From the NCBI GenBank assembly GCA_028869495.1, contig JAGWRY010000235.1, positions 1-11,471 of the forward strand: DNA of 11,471 nt, given 5' to 3'. Positions 5,147 through 11,471 of this stretch are shown one piece after another; the stretch's first letter is position 1; each line of letters opens with the position of its first letter. The DNA is from Elusimicrobiota bacterium. Lineage in GTDB: Bacteria > Elusimicrobiota > Elusimicrobia > UBA1565 > UBA9628. The notes beneath the pieces are model-generated. The model ran no database searches. It worked only from the letters and a program-made list of their open reading frames with translations, and was not told the DNA's origin. The position numbers and the translations under genes are program-made.

Positions 5147-6921
5147 GCGCGGCGCCCTCCAAGCCGCGCTGGGGCGACGAGGACCGCGCGGCCCTGCGCC
5201 GCCTGCTCGCCTACGTCCGCCCGCACCGCCGGCGCCTGATCCACGCCTGCCTCGTGATGTGCGGGGTCGCCGCGATCAGCGGCGCGATCGTCGAACTGCT
5301 GGGGCCGCTGACGAACGTGATCTTCGTCCAGAGCACGCCGGACGAACTCGAGCGCATCGCGCTGGCGATCCCGGCGATCTTCTTCCTGAAGCTGGTCTTC
5401 CAGTACACGCAGAGCTACCTGATGAGCTGGCTCGGGCAGAAGATCACGCAGGAGATCCGCGAGGACCTGTTCACGCACCTGCACGCGCTCTCGATGGACT
5501 TCTTCTGGAAGAGCAAGAGCGGCGAGGTGATGGCCAAGCTCACCAACGACATGAACGCCCTGCAGTCGGCCCTGCAGTTCGTGCCGCTCTACGTGATCCG
5601 CGACTCGCTGACCGTCGTCGTGATGCTGGTCGTCATGTTCATCGCCAACGCGAAGTTCGCCCTGCTGGCGCTCCTCGTGATCCCGATCGCCGGCGGCGTG
5701 CTCGGGGTCCTGGGCCGCAAGCTGCGCGCGTCGTCGCGGCGCGGGCAGGAGGTGATGGGGGACATCTACCACCGCTTCCAAGAGAGCCTGCAGGGGATGC
5801 TCGTCGTCAAGTCCTTCAACTACGAGGCGGGCGCGATCGCCAAGTTCCGCCGCGAGAACGACGAGTTCTTCCACCAGATGATGCGCTACTTCCGCGCGAC
5901 CGCGCTGTCGGGCCCGCTGATGGAGTTTTTGGGCTCGCTGATCCTGGCGCTGATCGTCTGGAAGAGCGGCCAGGCGATCCATCTCGGCGAGATGAGGCCG
6001 GCCCAGTTCGCGGTCTTCATCGGCTGCTTCTTCATGGTCTACGGCCCGACGAAGAACCTGGCCCGCGCGAACTCGACTCTACAGCTCGGCCTGGTCGCGG
6101 CGGGGCGGATATTTTCCGTGCTCGACGAAAAGCCGAGCGTGACCGAGCCGGCCGAGCCCAAGCCGTTCCCGGCCTTGAACCGGGGCATCGTGTTCGACCA
6201 TGTGTCTTTCCGTTATCCCGGCCGCGAGACCTGGGCCCTCCGGGACGTCTCGCTGACCATCGAGCCGGGGAAGGTCGTCGCCCTCGCCGGGCCGTCCGGC
6301 TCCGGCAAGACGACGTTCGTCCATCTCCTGCTGCGCCTGTTCGACCCGACCGAAGGGAGGATCACGATCGACGGCGTCGACCTTCGCGAGATGTCGTGCC
6401 ACGACCTGCGCGCGAAGGTCGGGCTCGTCTCGCAGGAGACGATCCTCTTCAACGACACGGTCTTCGGCAACGTCGCGATCGGGCGCGAGGGCGCCTCGCG
6501 CGCCGACGTCGAGTCGGCGCTGCGGACCGCCGACGCCGCGGAGTTCGTGTCCACGCTCGCGCAGGGCCTCGACACGCCGCTCGGCGACCGCGGCGCGCGC
6601 CTGTCGGGCGGCCAGCGCCAGCGCCTGGCGATCGCGCGCGCGGTGCTCAAGGACCCGAAGCTGATGATCCTCGACGAGGCGACGTCGAACCTCGACACGG
6701 GCAGCGAGCGCGCGGTTCAGGCCGCGCTCGAGCGCCTGTTCCCGGGGCGAACGGTCGCGATGATCGCGCACCGGCTCTCGACCGTGCAGAAGGCCGACCG
6801 CATCGTGATCCTGCGCAACGGCCGCGTCGAGGAGTCGGGGACGCACGCGGAACTGCTGGCCGACAACGGCGTCTACGCGACGCTGACGCGCTACCAGCAG
6901 CTCGAGGCCCCGCCCGCCTGA
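5143..6921 (+). CDS. ABC exporter half-transporter (MsbA-like, TM domain fused to ATPase)
   Basis: A 592-residue type IV ABC exporter expected to work as a homodimer in the inner membrane, moving lipids, lipid-linked molecules or hydrophobic compounds outward. Residues ~30-320 form the six-helix membrane domain, with hydrophobic runs near 33-58, 72-95, 152-190 and 258-300. The nucleotide-binding domain is complete: Walker A GPSGSGKT at 383-390, Q-loop Gln431, signature LSGGQ at 487-491, Walker B LMILDE at 507-512 with catalytic Glu512, D-loop SNLD at 515-518, and switch His543. It should therefore be active. Domain order and length match MsbA, but the substrate is not shown. It starts with GTG overlapping the aminotransferase stop, and its stop overlaps the next ATG by one base. 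Confidence 0.95.
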   Translation: MSAAPSKPRWGDEDRAALRRLLAYVRPHRRRLIHACLVMCGVAAISGAIVELLGPLTNVIFVQSTPDELERIALAIPAIFFLKLVFQYTQSYLMSWLGQKITQEIREDLFTHLHALSMDFFWKSKSGEVMAKLTNDMNALQSALQFVPLYVIRDSLTVVVMLVVMFIANAKFALLALLVIPIAGGVLGVLGRKLRASSRRGQEVMGDIYHRFQESLQGMLVVKSFNYEAGAIAKFRRENDEFFHQMMRYFRATALSGPLMEFLGSLILALIVWKSGQAIHLGEMRPAQFAVFIGCFFMVYGPTKNLARANSTLQLGLVAAGRIFSVLDEKPSVTEPAEPKPFPALNRGIVFDHVSFRYPGRETWALRDVSLTIEPGKVVALAGPSGSGKTTFVHLLLRLFDPTEGRITIDGVDLREMSCHDLRAKVGLVSQETILFNDTVFGNVAIGREGASRADVESALRTADAAEFVSTLAQGLDTPLGDRGARLSGGQRQRLAIARAVLKDPKLMILDEATSNLDTGSERAVQAALERLFPGRTVAMIAHRLSTVQKADRIVILRNGRVEESGTHAELLADNGVYATLTRYQQLEAPPA

Positions 6922-7580
6922 TGCGAGCCGTGATCTTCGACATGGACGGGGTCATCGTGGACTCCGAGGCGCAGTGGAAGGCGCTCGAGGCCGAGTTCTT
7001 CCGCGCCGCGATCCCGGGCTGGCGCGAGGAGCACCACGCCCAGCTCGTCGGCCTGGGGGTCGAGGACGTCTACGAGCACCTGTCCCGGACCCACGGCCTG
7101 AAGATGGGCAAGACCGAGTTCCTGGGACGCAGCGACGAGGTCGCGCGCAAGGTCTACCTCCAGCGCGTCGAGCTCGCCCCGGGCTTCGTGGACCTCGCCC
7201 TCGGCCTCAAGCACCGGCGCATCAAGACCGCGATCGCGTCCTCGTCGCCGTCGCGCTGGATCGCCCACGTCGTCGACCGCTTCAGCCTGTCGCCGCTCCT
7301 CGACGAGATCGTCTCCGCCGACGACGTCGGCGGGCGCACGAAGCCTCTTCCCGACATCTACCTGGAGGCCGCGGCGCGCCTGAAGGTCCCGACGCCCGAC
7401 TGCCTGGCGATCGAGGACTCGGCGATCGGCCTGCTGGCGGCCAAGCGCGCGGGCCTCAAGTGCGCGGCCCTGCGCACCGCGCACAACGCGGAGCAGGACC
7501 TGTCGACGGCGGACTTCGAGCTGTCCGGCTTCCCGGGACTCGACTACGAGAGGCTGACGGCGCGGCTCAAGGCCGCCTGA
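6921..7580 (+). CDS. HAD-superfamily phosphatase/phosphomutase (beta-phosphoglucomutase-like)
   Basis: A 219-residue cytoplasmic haloacid-dehalogenase-type enzyme acting on a small phosphorylated metabolite, probably a sugar phosphate. All four HAD motifs are visible: DMDGV at 7-11 (nucleophile Asp7, acid/base Asp9), IASSSPSRW at 105-113 (Ser107 or Ser108), Lys141 in TKPLPDIYLEAA, and IEDSAIGL at 164-171 (Glu165, Asp166). The helical cap lies between motifs I and II (~15-85), as in the beta-phosphoglucomutase and phosphoglycolate phosphatase subgroup. The start is the ATG overlapping the exporter stop by one base (TGATG), which makes it the third gene of the operon. Its last 37 bases overlap the end of the kinase gene on the other strand. 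Confidence 0.93.
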   Translation: MRAVIFDMDGVIVDSEAQWKALEAEFFRAAIPGWREEHHAQLVGLGVEDVYEHLSRTHGLKMGKTEFLGRSDEVARKVYLQRVELAPGFVDLALGLKHRRIKTAIASSSPSRWIAHVVDRFSLSPLLDEIVSADDVGGRTKPLPDIYLEAAARLKVPTPDCLAIEDSAIGLLAAKRAGLKCAALRTAHNAEQDLSTADFELSGFPGLDYERLTARLKAA

Positions 7581-9028
7581 GCGTCGACGAAGCGCGTCCA
7601 GTCGGCGCGCCGGCGCTCGGCCTCGGCGCGCGGCATCCGCGGCCGGAACGTGCGCTCGACCGGCGCCTCGGTCATCGCCTCGGCCCACGGGCGCCCGGCG
7701 GCCGCGGCGGCCAGGGAGGCCGCGCCCAGCGCGGTCGCCTCGGTCTCGCGGCGGCGCTCGAGCGGGACGCCGAGCAGGTCCGCCGAGAAGGCCATCATCG
7801 CGGCCGCGCGCGACAGGCCGCCGGCGATCCGCGCCGAGGGGAACTCGACGCCGCCGCCGCGCATCGCGGCCGCGATGTCGGCGAGCAGGAAGCACAGCCC
7901 CTCGGCCGTCGCGCGGACCAGGTCCGCCGGCCGAGTCTGCGAGGTCAGGCCGAACCAGGCGGTCTTGGTCCGGTAGTCCCAGCGCGGGGCGCCCAGGCCT
8001 CCGATCGCGGGCAGGGCCAGCACGCGGGCGCGCGAGCGGCGGAATGCCTCGTCGATGCGCGTCGGGTCCTTCATCAGGCCCAGGTCCGCCAGCCACTCGA
8101 ACGAGGTCCCGGCCGCGTGGACGGTGCCCTCCTGCAGGAAAACCGGGGCCGAGCCGCCGATCTGCCAGCCGACGGTCGTCAGCAGGCCCGGGATGCGGCG
8201 CGCGTCGGCGCCCGCGTTGACGAGCAGGAAGGCCCCGGTGCCGAAGTTCGTGACGGCGGAGCCCTCCGCGCGCGCGCCCAGGCCCAGCGCCGCGGCCTGC
8301 TGGTCCCCGACGCAGGCCAGAAGCGGGATCCTCCGGCCGCCGCGGTCGATCTCGCCCCAGGCGCCGGCGGTCGGGCGGATCTCGGGCAGGAGCTCGCGCG
8401 CGAGACGGAAGACCCTCAGCATGTCCTCGTCCCAGGACAGGGAGTCCGCGCCCATCAGCAGGGTGCGCTGGGCCAACGTCGGGTCCGCGGCGACGACGGC
8501 GCCCCGGGTCAGGCGCGCGATCAGGTAGGTCGAGAGGGGGGCGGCCAGCAGGCGCCCGGCCTCGGCCAGCGCGCGCACGCGCCGATCGCGGTCGAGGAAC
8601 CAGCGGATCTTCGGCGCCGAGTAGTACGGCGTCAGGTACAGCCCGGTGCGGCCGTGGACCTCCGCGCGCAAGTGCTCGAGGCGGGCGACGACCTCGGCCG
8701 CGCGGCCGTCCATCCAGCTCGGCGCCGGGGCCGCCGGCTTGAAGGAGTCCCGCTCGCAGAAGACGACGGTCGAGCGCTGGCAGGCGAGGCCCGCGCCGAC
8801 GACCTCGACCGAGCGCGGCAGGCGGGCCAGGACCTCGTCGAGCGCGGACTCCAGGCCCTTGGCCAGCGCGAGCGGGTCGTGCTCGGCCCAGCCGTCCCGC
8901 GGGCGGGACAGCCGCGCCGGCCTCTGCGCGCGCGCGAGCACGCGCCCCGACGCGTCGAAGGCGAGGACGCGCGACGACGAGGAGCCCTGGTCGAGGGCCA
9001 GCACCGCCTCGCGCGCCTTCGCGGTCAT
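7544..9028 (-). CDS. FGGY-family carbohydrate kinase, glycerol-kinase-like
   Basis: A 494-residue sugar/polyol kinase, close in length and layout to glycerol kinase (~500). Landmarks are LALDQGSSSSR at 10-20 (phosphate loop), WAEHDP at 47-52, CQRSTVV at 83-89, PYYSAPKIRW at 134-143, LACVGDQQAAALG at 237-249 with catalytic Asp242, NFGTGAFLL at 261-269, GLGAPRWD at 344-351, and the adenosine-site AGGLSRAAA at 402-410. Compared with E. coli GlpK, the glycerol contacts Arg83, Trp103, Tyr135, Asp245 and Phe270 have counterparts, but Glu84 is replaced by Ser87, so the substrate may not be glycerol. No glycerol facilitator or dehydrogenase gene is nearby. The ATG overlaps the nuclease stop (ATGA). 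The frame is open far upstream, but that part shadows the nuclease gene. The 3' end overlaps the HAD gene. Confidence 0.88.
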   Translation of the reverse strand: MTAKAREAVLALDQGSSSSRVLAFDASGRVLARAQRPARLSRPRDGWAEHDPLALAKGLESALDEVLARLPRSVEVVGAGLACQRSTVVFCERDSFKPAAPAPSWMDGRAAEVVARLEHLRAEVHGRTGLYLTPYYSAPKIRWFLDRDRRVRALAEAGRLLAAPLSTYLIARLTRGAVVAADPTLAQRTLLMGADSLSWDEDMLRVFRLARELLPEIRPTAGAWGEIDRGGRRIPLLACVGDQQAAALGLGARAEGSAVTNFGTGAFLLVNAGADARRIPGLLTTVGWQIGGSAPVFLQEGTVHAAGTSFEWLADLGLMKDPTRIDEAFRRSRARVLALPAIGGLGAPRWDYRTKTAWFGLTSQTRPADLVRATAEGLCFLLADIAAAMRGGGVEFPSARIAGGLSRAAAMMAFSADLLGVPLERRRETEATALGAASLAAAAAGRPWAEAMTEAPVERTFRPRMPRAEAERRRADWTRFVDAQAALSRAVSLS

Positions 9029-10164
9029 AGGGGCCGGAGCTTCAGCTCGGGGGACTCGACGCGCTCGCCTTCCTCGGCCAGGCGCTCGCGCAGGGCCGCG
9101 TCGGTCGCCGGGTCCTCGATCAGCTTGTGGACGAGCGGGGCCGAGGGGGCGAGCACCTTCTCGTAGGCGCCGGCCTCCTTGATCAGCTTGAGGACCTTCT
9201 TCTTGTCGAGGAACTCCCAGCGGACGGACGGGGACAGCGAGACCTCGAAGCCCGCGCCGAAGGCGCGCACGTAGCCCTTCTTGCGCAGCGCGTCGGCGAG
9301 CTCGCGCCCGGCCCGGTCGGCCTCCTCGCGCGCGGCCTCGGCGGCCGCCACGGCCGCGCCGTACTTGTCGACTAGGGCGGCCAGCTCCGGCTCGCCGGAC
9401 GCTCTCGCGGGCGCGGCCGGGCGTCCCGCGTACTGGTCCTTGAAGACCGGGCAGAGCGGCTTGTAGTCGCACCAGCGGCAGACGGACTCGTCGGGCTTGG
9501 GCTCGAAGAGCTCCTTCTCGATCGACTCGGCCGTCGTCACGATGCGCGCCTTCAGCGCGTCGACGAGGGGCGCGCCGCGGCGCGTCGTGCGGTGCTCCTT
9601 GAGCGTCGGCAGGTGGTAGAAGACCAGCTCGCCGATCTCGGCGCCGAGCAGGGTCTCGCACGCGTACTGGTACATCGTCAGCTGGGCGTCGCTCTCCAGG
9701 CGCCCGGTCGCGAGCTTCTTGCCGGTCTTGTAGTCGAGCACGCGCAGGCGGCCGTCGGGCAGCTTGTCGACGCGGTCCACGCGTCCGGTGACCGGCACGC
9801 CGTCGACCTCGAAGTTGTACGCGTACTCGACGAAGTAGGGGACGTGGAAGTCCCGCGAGTGCTTGCGGTGGAACTCGGCGAGGATGCGCTTGCCCTCGGC
9901 GAAGTACTCGGCCTCCTGGGCCTCGTCGCGGTAGCCGGCCGCGACCCAGACCTCCTGGTAGTTCTTCAGCAGGTCGGCCAGCGGCGGAGGCTCGGGGGTC
10001 TTCACGCCGTAGAAGAACTCCAGCGCGGAGTGCACGCTCTGCCCGAACGAGAAGAAGTGCCTCGGCTTCTCCGGGATCTTGTCGACGTACTTGAACTTGT
10101 ACTTCTGCGGGCACTCTCCGTAGAGCGAGATCGAGGAGTGCGACAGAGGACGGGGGAGCTTCAC
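9025..10164 (-). CDS. RecB-family PD-(D/E)XK nuclease with Fe-S cluster motif
   Basis: A 379-residue stand-alone nuclease of the RecB/AddB/Cas4-type PD-(D/E)XK superfamily, expected to cut or resect DNA with a divalent metal. Catalytic motifs are in order: His45 in FGQSVHSALEF, Asp130 in GRVDRVD, and Asp144 with Lys146 in VLDYKTGKK, then Gln161/Tyr165 in DAQLTMYQYA. Four cysteines, Cys19 (ECPQKYKF) and Cys229-x2-Cys232-x5-Cys238, match the 4Fe-4S arrangement of this group. The tail from ~255 is a helical, probably coiled-coil stretch (~260-300) followed by a small basic domain. No helicase domain is present. The start is GTG with GAGG a few bases upstream. It sits downstream of radC and the lipoprotein gene, and its stop overlaps the kinase start by four bases. 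Confidence 0.92.
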   Translation of the reverse strand: MKLPRPLSHSSISLYGECPQKYKFKYVDKIPEKPRHFFSFGQSVHSALEFFYGVKTPEPPPLADLLKNYQEVWVAAGYRDEAQEAEYFAEGKRILAEFHRKHSRDFHVPYFVEYAYNFEVDGVPVTGRVDRVDKLPDGRLRVLDYKTGKKLATGRLESDAQLTMYQYACETLLGAEIGELVFYHLPTLKEHRTTRRGAPLVDALKARIVTTAESIEKELFEPKPDESVCRWCDYKPLCPVFKDQYAGRPAAPARASGEPELAALVDKYGAAVAAAEAAREEADRAGRELADALRKKGYVRAFGAGFEVSLSPSVRWEFLDKKKVLKLIKEAGAYEKVLAPSAPLVHKLIEDPATDAALRERLAEEGERVESPELKLRPL

Positions 10165-10221
10165 CTAGGCCTCGACCCTATCGGGCTCGGCACAGACGCG
10201 CTGTGGAAGGGCGCATTGCAT
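10165..10221 (-). other. Possible 18-codon mini-ORF between lipoprotein and nuclease genes
   Basis: Between the lipoprotein stop and the nuclease start there is an open stretch of 18 codons, MQCALPQRVCAEPDRVEA. It begins with an ATG directly after the lipoprotein TAG and ends with a TAG directly before the nuclease GTG. It could be a translated coupling peptide, but there is no dedicated Shine-Dalgarno and the arrangement may be chance. No terminator hairpin is seen in this gap. Confidence 0.2.
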
Positions 10222-11043
10222 CTAGTCCATTTTATCAAAGCGCAGGAGCTCGGTGTTCGGGTTCTCGTAGCCCTTCCCGCCGACGGTGGTCCGGGTCAGG
10301 CCGACCCCCGGGCAGTAGTAGTGGAAGATCCAGGCGCCCTTGATCGAATGGTCGTACTCGCGCACCTTCAGGCAGTCCTTGAACTCGCCCGCGGCGACCG
10401 AGACCGTCGCGGTCGAGGAGACGACGAGCCAGTCTACGCGGCGCCTCTTGCGGCCGCGGCCGCGCGTCGCGCTCCAGGACTGGCCGGCCTCGAACGGGTA
10501 GCGCAGGATCGGCTCGCGGCTCTTCCCGTCCACCAGCCAGATCGCCCAGTCGCTCTTGCGGTAGCTCTCCGTCTTGCGGCTGAAGACGGTCGCGCCGGCG
10601 TAGAGGACGCTGCGGATCTCGCCGCCTTCGGGCGTGGCGCGGCGCGTCTCCGAGTCCTGGCGCATCGCCTGGCCGCGGCTGGCGCTGTCGACGTAGACCC
10701 AGGACCGGCCCGCGTCCAGCGGGAAGTAGTCGGGGCAGGACAGCAGGGCCAGCTTCGCGCGCGACACGCAGGCCGGCTGGCGGGGGAAGTCGCGCGCGGC
10801 CGCCTCGAAGTCGCGCCGCGCCTCGGCCCAGCGCCCGAAGCGCTCGTAGATCGCCGCCGCGCGCAGGCGCACCTCGCAGGCGCGCGGGTCCCGCGGCAGG
10901 TCCTCCAGGAACTTCCGGTAGTGCGCGAGCGCCTCCACGGGGCGGCCCGAGTCGTCGCGCCAGGTGCCGGCGAGGTAGTGGTAGGTGTCGCAGCCGGGCA
11001 GCGCGAGGAGCGCGGCGAGCAGGACCCAGGAGGCGCGTTTCAC
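10222..11043 (-). CDS. Lipoprotein with TPR-like N-terminal half, function unknown
   Basis: A 273-residue predicted lipoprotein, exported and lipid-anchored at Cys18 (lipobox LALPGC after a short basic-hydrophobic signal). Residues ~25-105 look like two helical TPR-like repeats (GRPVEALAHYRKFLEDLP; GRWAEARRDFEAAARDFP) of the kind found in outer-membrane-associated lipoproteins. Residues ~106-273 form a beta-rich domain with spaced motifs FPLDAGRSWVYVD, YPFEAGQSW, VSVAAGEFKDCLKV and YYCPGVGLTRT. I have seen this layout in uncharacterised bacterial lipoproteins, but I cannot name a function. Cysteines at 56, 92, 103, 224 and 244 could form disulfides. It starts with GTG immediately after AGGAG, three bases past the radC stop, so reinitiation from radC is likely. 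It ends with TAG. Confidence 0.85.
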   Translation of the reverse strand: MKRASWVLLAALLALPGCDTYHYLAGTWRDDSGRPVEALAHYRKFLEDLPRDPRACEVRLRAAAIYERFGRWAEARRDFEAAARDFPRQPACVSRAKLALLSCPDYFPLDAGRSWVYVDSASRGQAMRQDSETRRATPEGGEIRSVLYAGATVFSRKTESYRKSDWAIWLVDGKSREPILRYPFEAGQSWSATRGRGRKRRRVDWLVVSSTATVSVAAGEFKDCLKVREYDHSIKGAWIFHYYCPGVGLTRTTVGGKGYENPNTELLRFDKMD

Positions 11044-11046
11044 CTC

Positions 11047-11471
11047 CTAGAGTATGCCATGTTCGCGGAAGCTGAAAAAGCCCGTCGCGCTGACGACGAC
11101 GTGGTCCGCCAGCGGGATGCCGAGGAGCTCGCCGGCCCGCTGGAGGCGCCGGGTCGCGTCGCGGTCCTCGGCCGACGGCGTCGGGTCGCCGGACGGGTGG
11201 TTGTGGGCCGCGACGACGGCGGCCGCCGCGTGGGTGATCGCGGGGGCGAAGACCTCGCGCGGATGGACGAGGCTGGCCGAGAGGGTGCCGATCGAGACGA
11301 CCTCCTGATGAACGAGCTGGCGCCGCGCGTTCAGGCACAGGATCGCGAAGTGCTCCTTGCGCGCGGCGCGCATCGCGGCGGGAACCAGGCCCGCCGCCGC
11401 GCGCGCCGAGTCCACGACCGGGCGCGGGTCCGGCCGTCCGCGCCGCGCGAGCTCCGCCGCCGCCGTCAGCG
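11047..11471 (-). CDS. radC: RadC-family protein, JAB/MPN domain (N-terminus off right edge)
   Basis: The visible 140 residues are the C-terminal part of RadC (~225 residues). They begin in the segment LTAAAELARRG that follows the helix-hairpin-helix region, which is outside the window. The MPN/JAMM zinc site is intact: HPREVFAPA and then HNHPSGDPTPSAED, giving HxH-x7-SxxD. Upstream is the usual EHFAILCLNARRQLVHQEVVSIGTLSASLVHPREVF stretch, named here only by its ends and read at about residues 38-73 of the visible part. RadC was once linked to DNA repair, but its biochemical role is not established. The TAG stop is followed by GAG and the GTG of the lipoprotein gene, so these genes are almost certainly cotranscribed. 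Confidence 0.95.
   Translation of the reverse strand, partial: LTAAAELARRGRPDPRPVVDSARAAAGLVPAAMRAARKEHFAILCLNARRQLVHQEVVSIGTLSASLVHPREVFAPAITHAAAAVVAAHNHPSGDPTPSAEDRDATRRLQRAGELLGIPLADHVVVSATGFFSFREHGIL

Noticed and set aside
5259..6918. Long plus-strand frame across the ABC exporter
   Set aside because: The Arg/Gly/Pro-rich translation in this stretch lacks domains. Only its final part coincides with the real HAD gene, in whose frame it happens to end.
6974..9166. 730-residue plus-strand frame over the HAD and kinase genes
   Set aside because: The composition is the shadow type and it runs antisense through a clear FGGY kinase with all its motifs.
9029..10114. N-terminal extension of the FGGY kinase by about 360 residues
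   Set aside because: The extension is an out-of-frame reading of the nuclease gene. The ATG at 9028 gives the normal family N-terminus (LALDQGSSSSR).
10165..10180. TAGGGT (10180-10175, minus strand) as a -10 box for the nuclease gene
   Set aside because: Predicted +1 falls four bases before the GTG and would remove the GAGG Shine-Dalgarno. There is also no -35 box.
10162..11471. Genetic-code reassignment of TAG
   Set aside because: Every protein separated by a TAG has a complete, sensible start and end, including a signal peptide directly after one of them. Sharing a frame by chance is not rare.
1..11471. CRISPR array, tRNA/rRNA gene, insertion sequence, prophage or toxin-antitoxin pair
   Set aside because: I saw no regularly spaced direct repeats, cloverleaf-like segment, transposase motif, phage gene or small paired ORFs on either strand. 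Base composition is even except for the short AT-rich promoter region at 1861-1900.

Overview
The window is very GC-rich and densely coding, with twelve protein genes. It looks like a Gram-negative (two-membrane) bacterium: there is a periplasmic di-haem peroxidase with a Sec signal peptide, a lipoprotein with a lipobox, and an MsbA-type ABC exporter. Gene content and base composition would fit a high-GC lineage such as Elusimicrobiota or a deltaproteobacterial-type group. That assignment is a guess from style, because the window has no rRNA or other taxonomic marker. No tRNA, rRNA, CRISPR array, insertion sequence or phage gene was seen.

Layout, left to right. (1) The N-terminal part of an aldehyde dehydrogenase runs leftward off the edge (1-522, -). 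(2) Divergent from it is a multi-spanning membrane protein with a degenerate histidine-kinase tail (618-1820, +). It is preceded by a near-consensus sigma-70 promoter whose spacer is a perfect GC palindrome. (3) After an AT-rich 92-base gap with a Fur/PerR-like operator candidate come a MauG/CcpA-type di-haem cytochrome c peroxidase and a hotdog thioesterase, overlapping by 4 bases (1913-3429, +). (4) An unrecognised 152-residue protein lies on the minus strand (3434-3892), converging on the thioesterase. (5) Divergent from it is a three-gene run with overlapping ends: class I aminotransferase, ABC exporter and HAD phosphatase/phosphomutase (3959-7580, +). (6) A minus-strand run read from the right edge holds radC (partial), a lipoprotein, a RecB-family Fe-S nuclease and an FGGY (glycerol-kinase-like) carbohydrate kinase (11471 to 7544). 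It ends by overlapping the HAD gene tail-to-tail by 37 bases.

The window is mostly household and accessory metabolism, and I found no clear novel defence or biosynthetic system. The most interesting signals are regulatory. Three transcription-unit starts (618 +, 3892 -, 3959 +) each carry a TANNNT -10 element ending exactly six bases before the start codon and no usable Shine-Dalgarno, as expected for leaderless mRNAs. The two other unit-leading genes (522 - and 1913 +) have a Shine-Dalgarno and lack this element. Further points are the pseudo-kinase, the operator candidate at the peroxidase, a glycerol-kinase-like enzyme missing one glycerol-contact residue, and three minus-strand genes that share one reading frame and are separated only by TAG codons.
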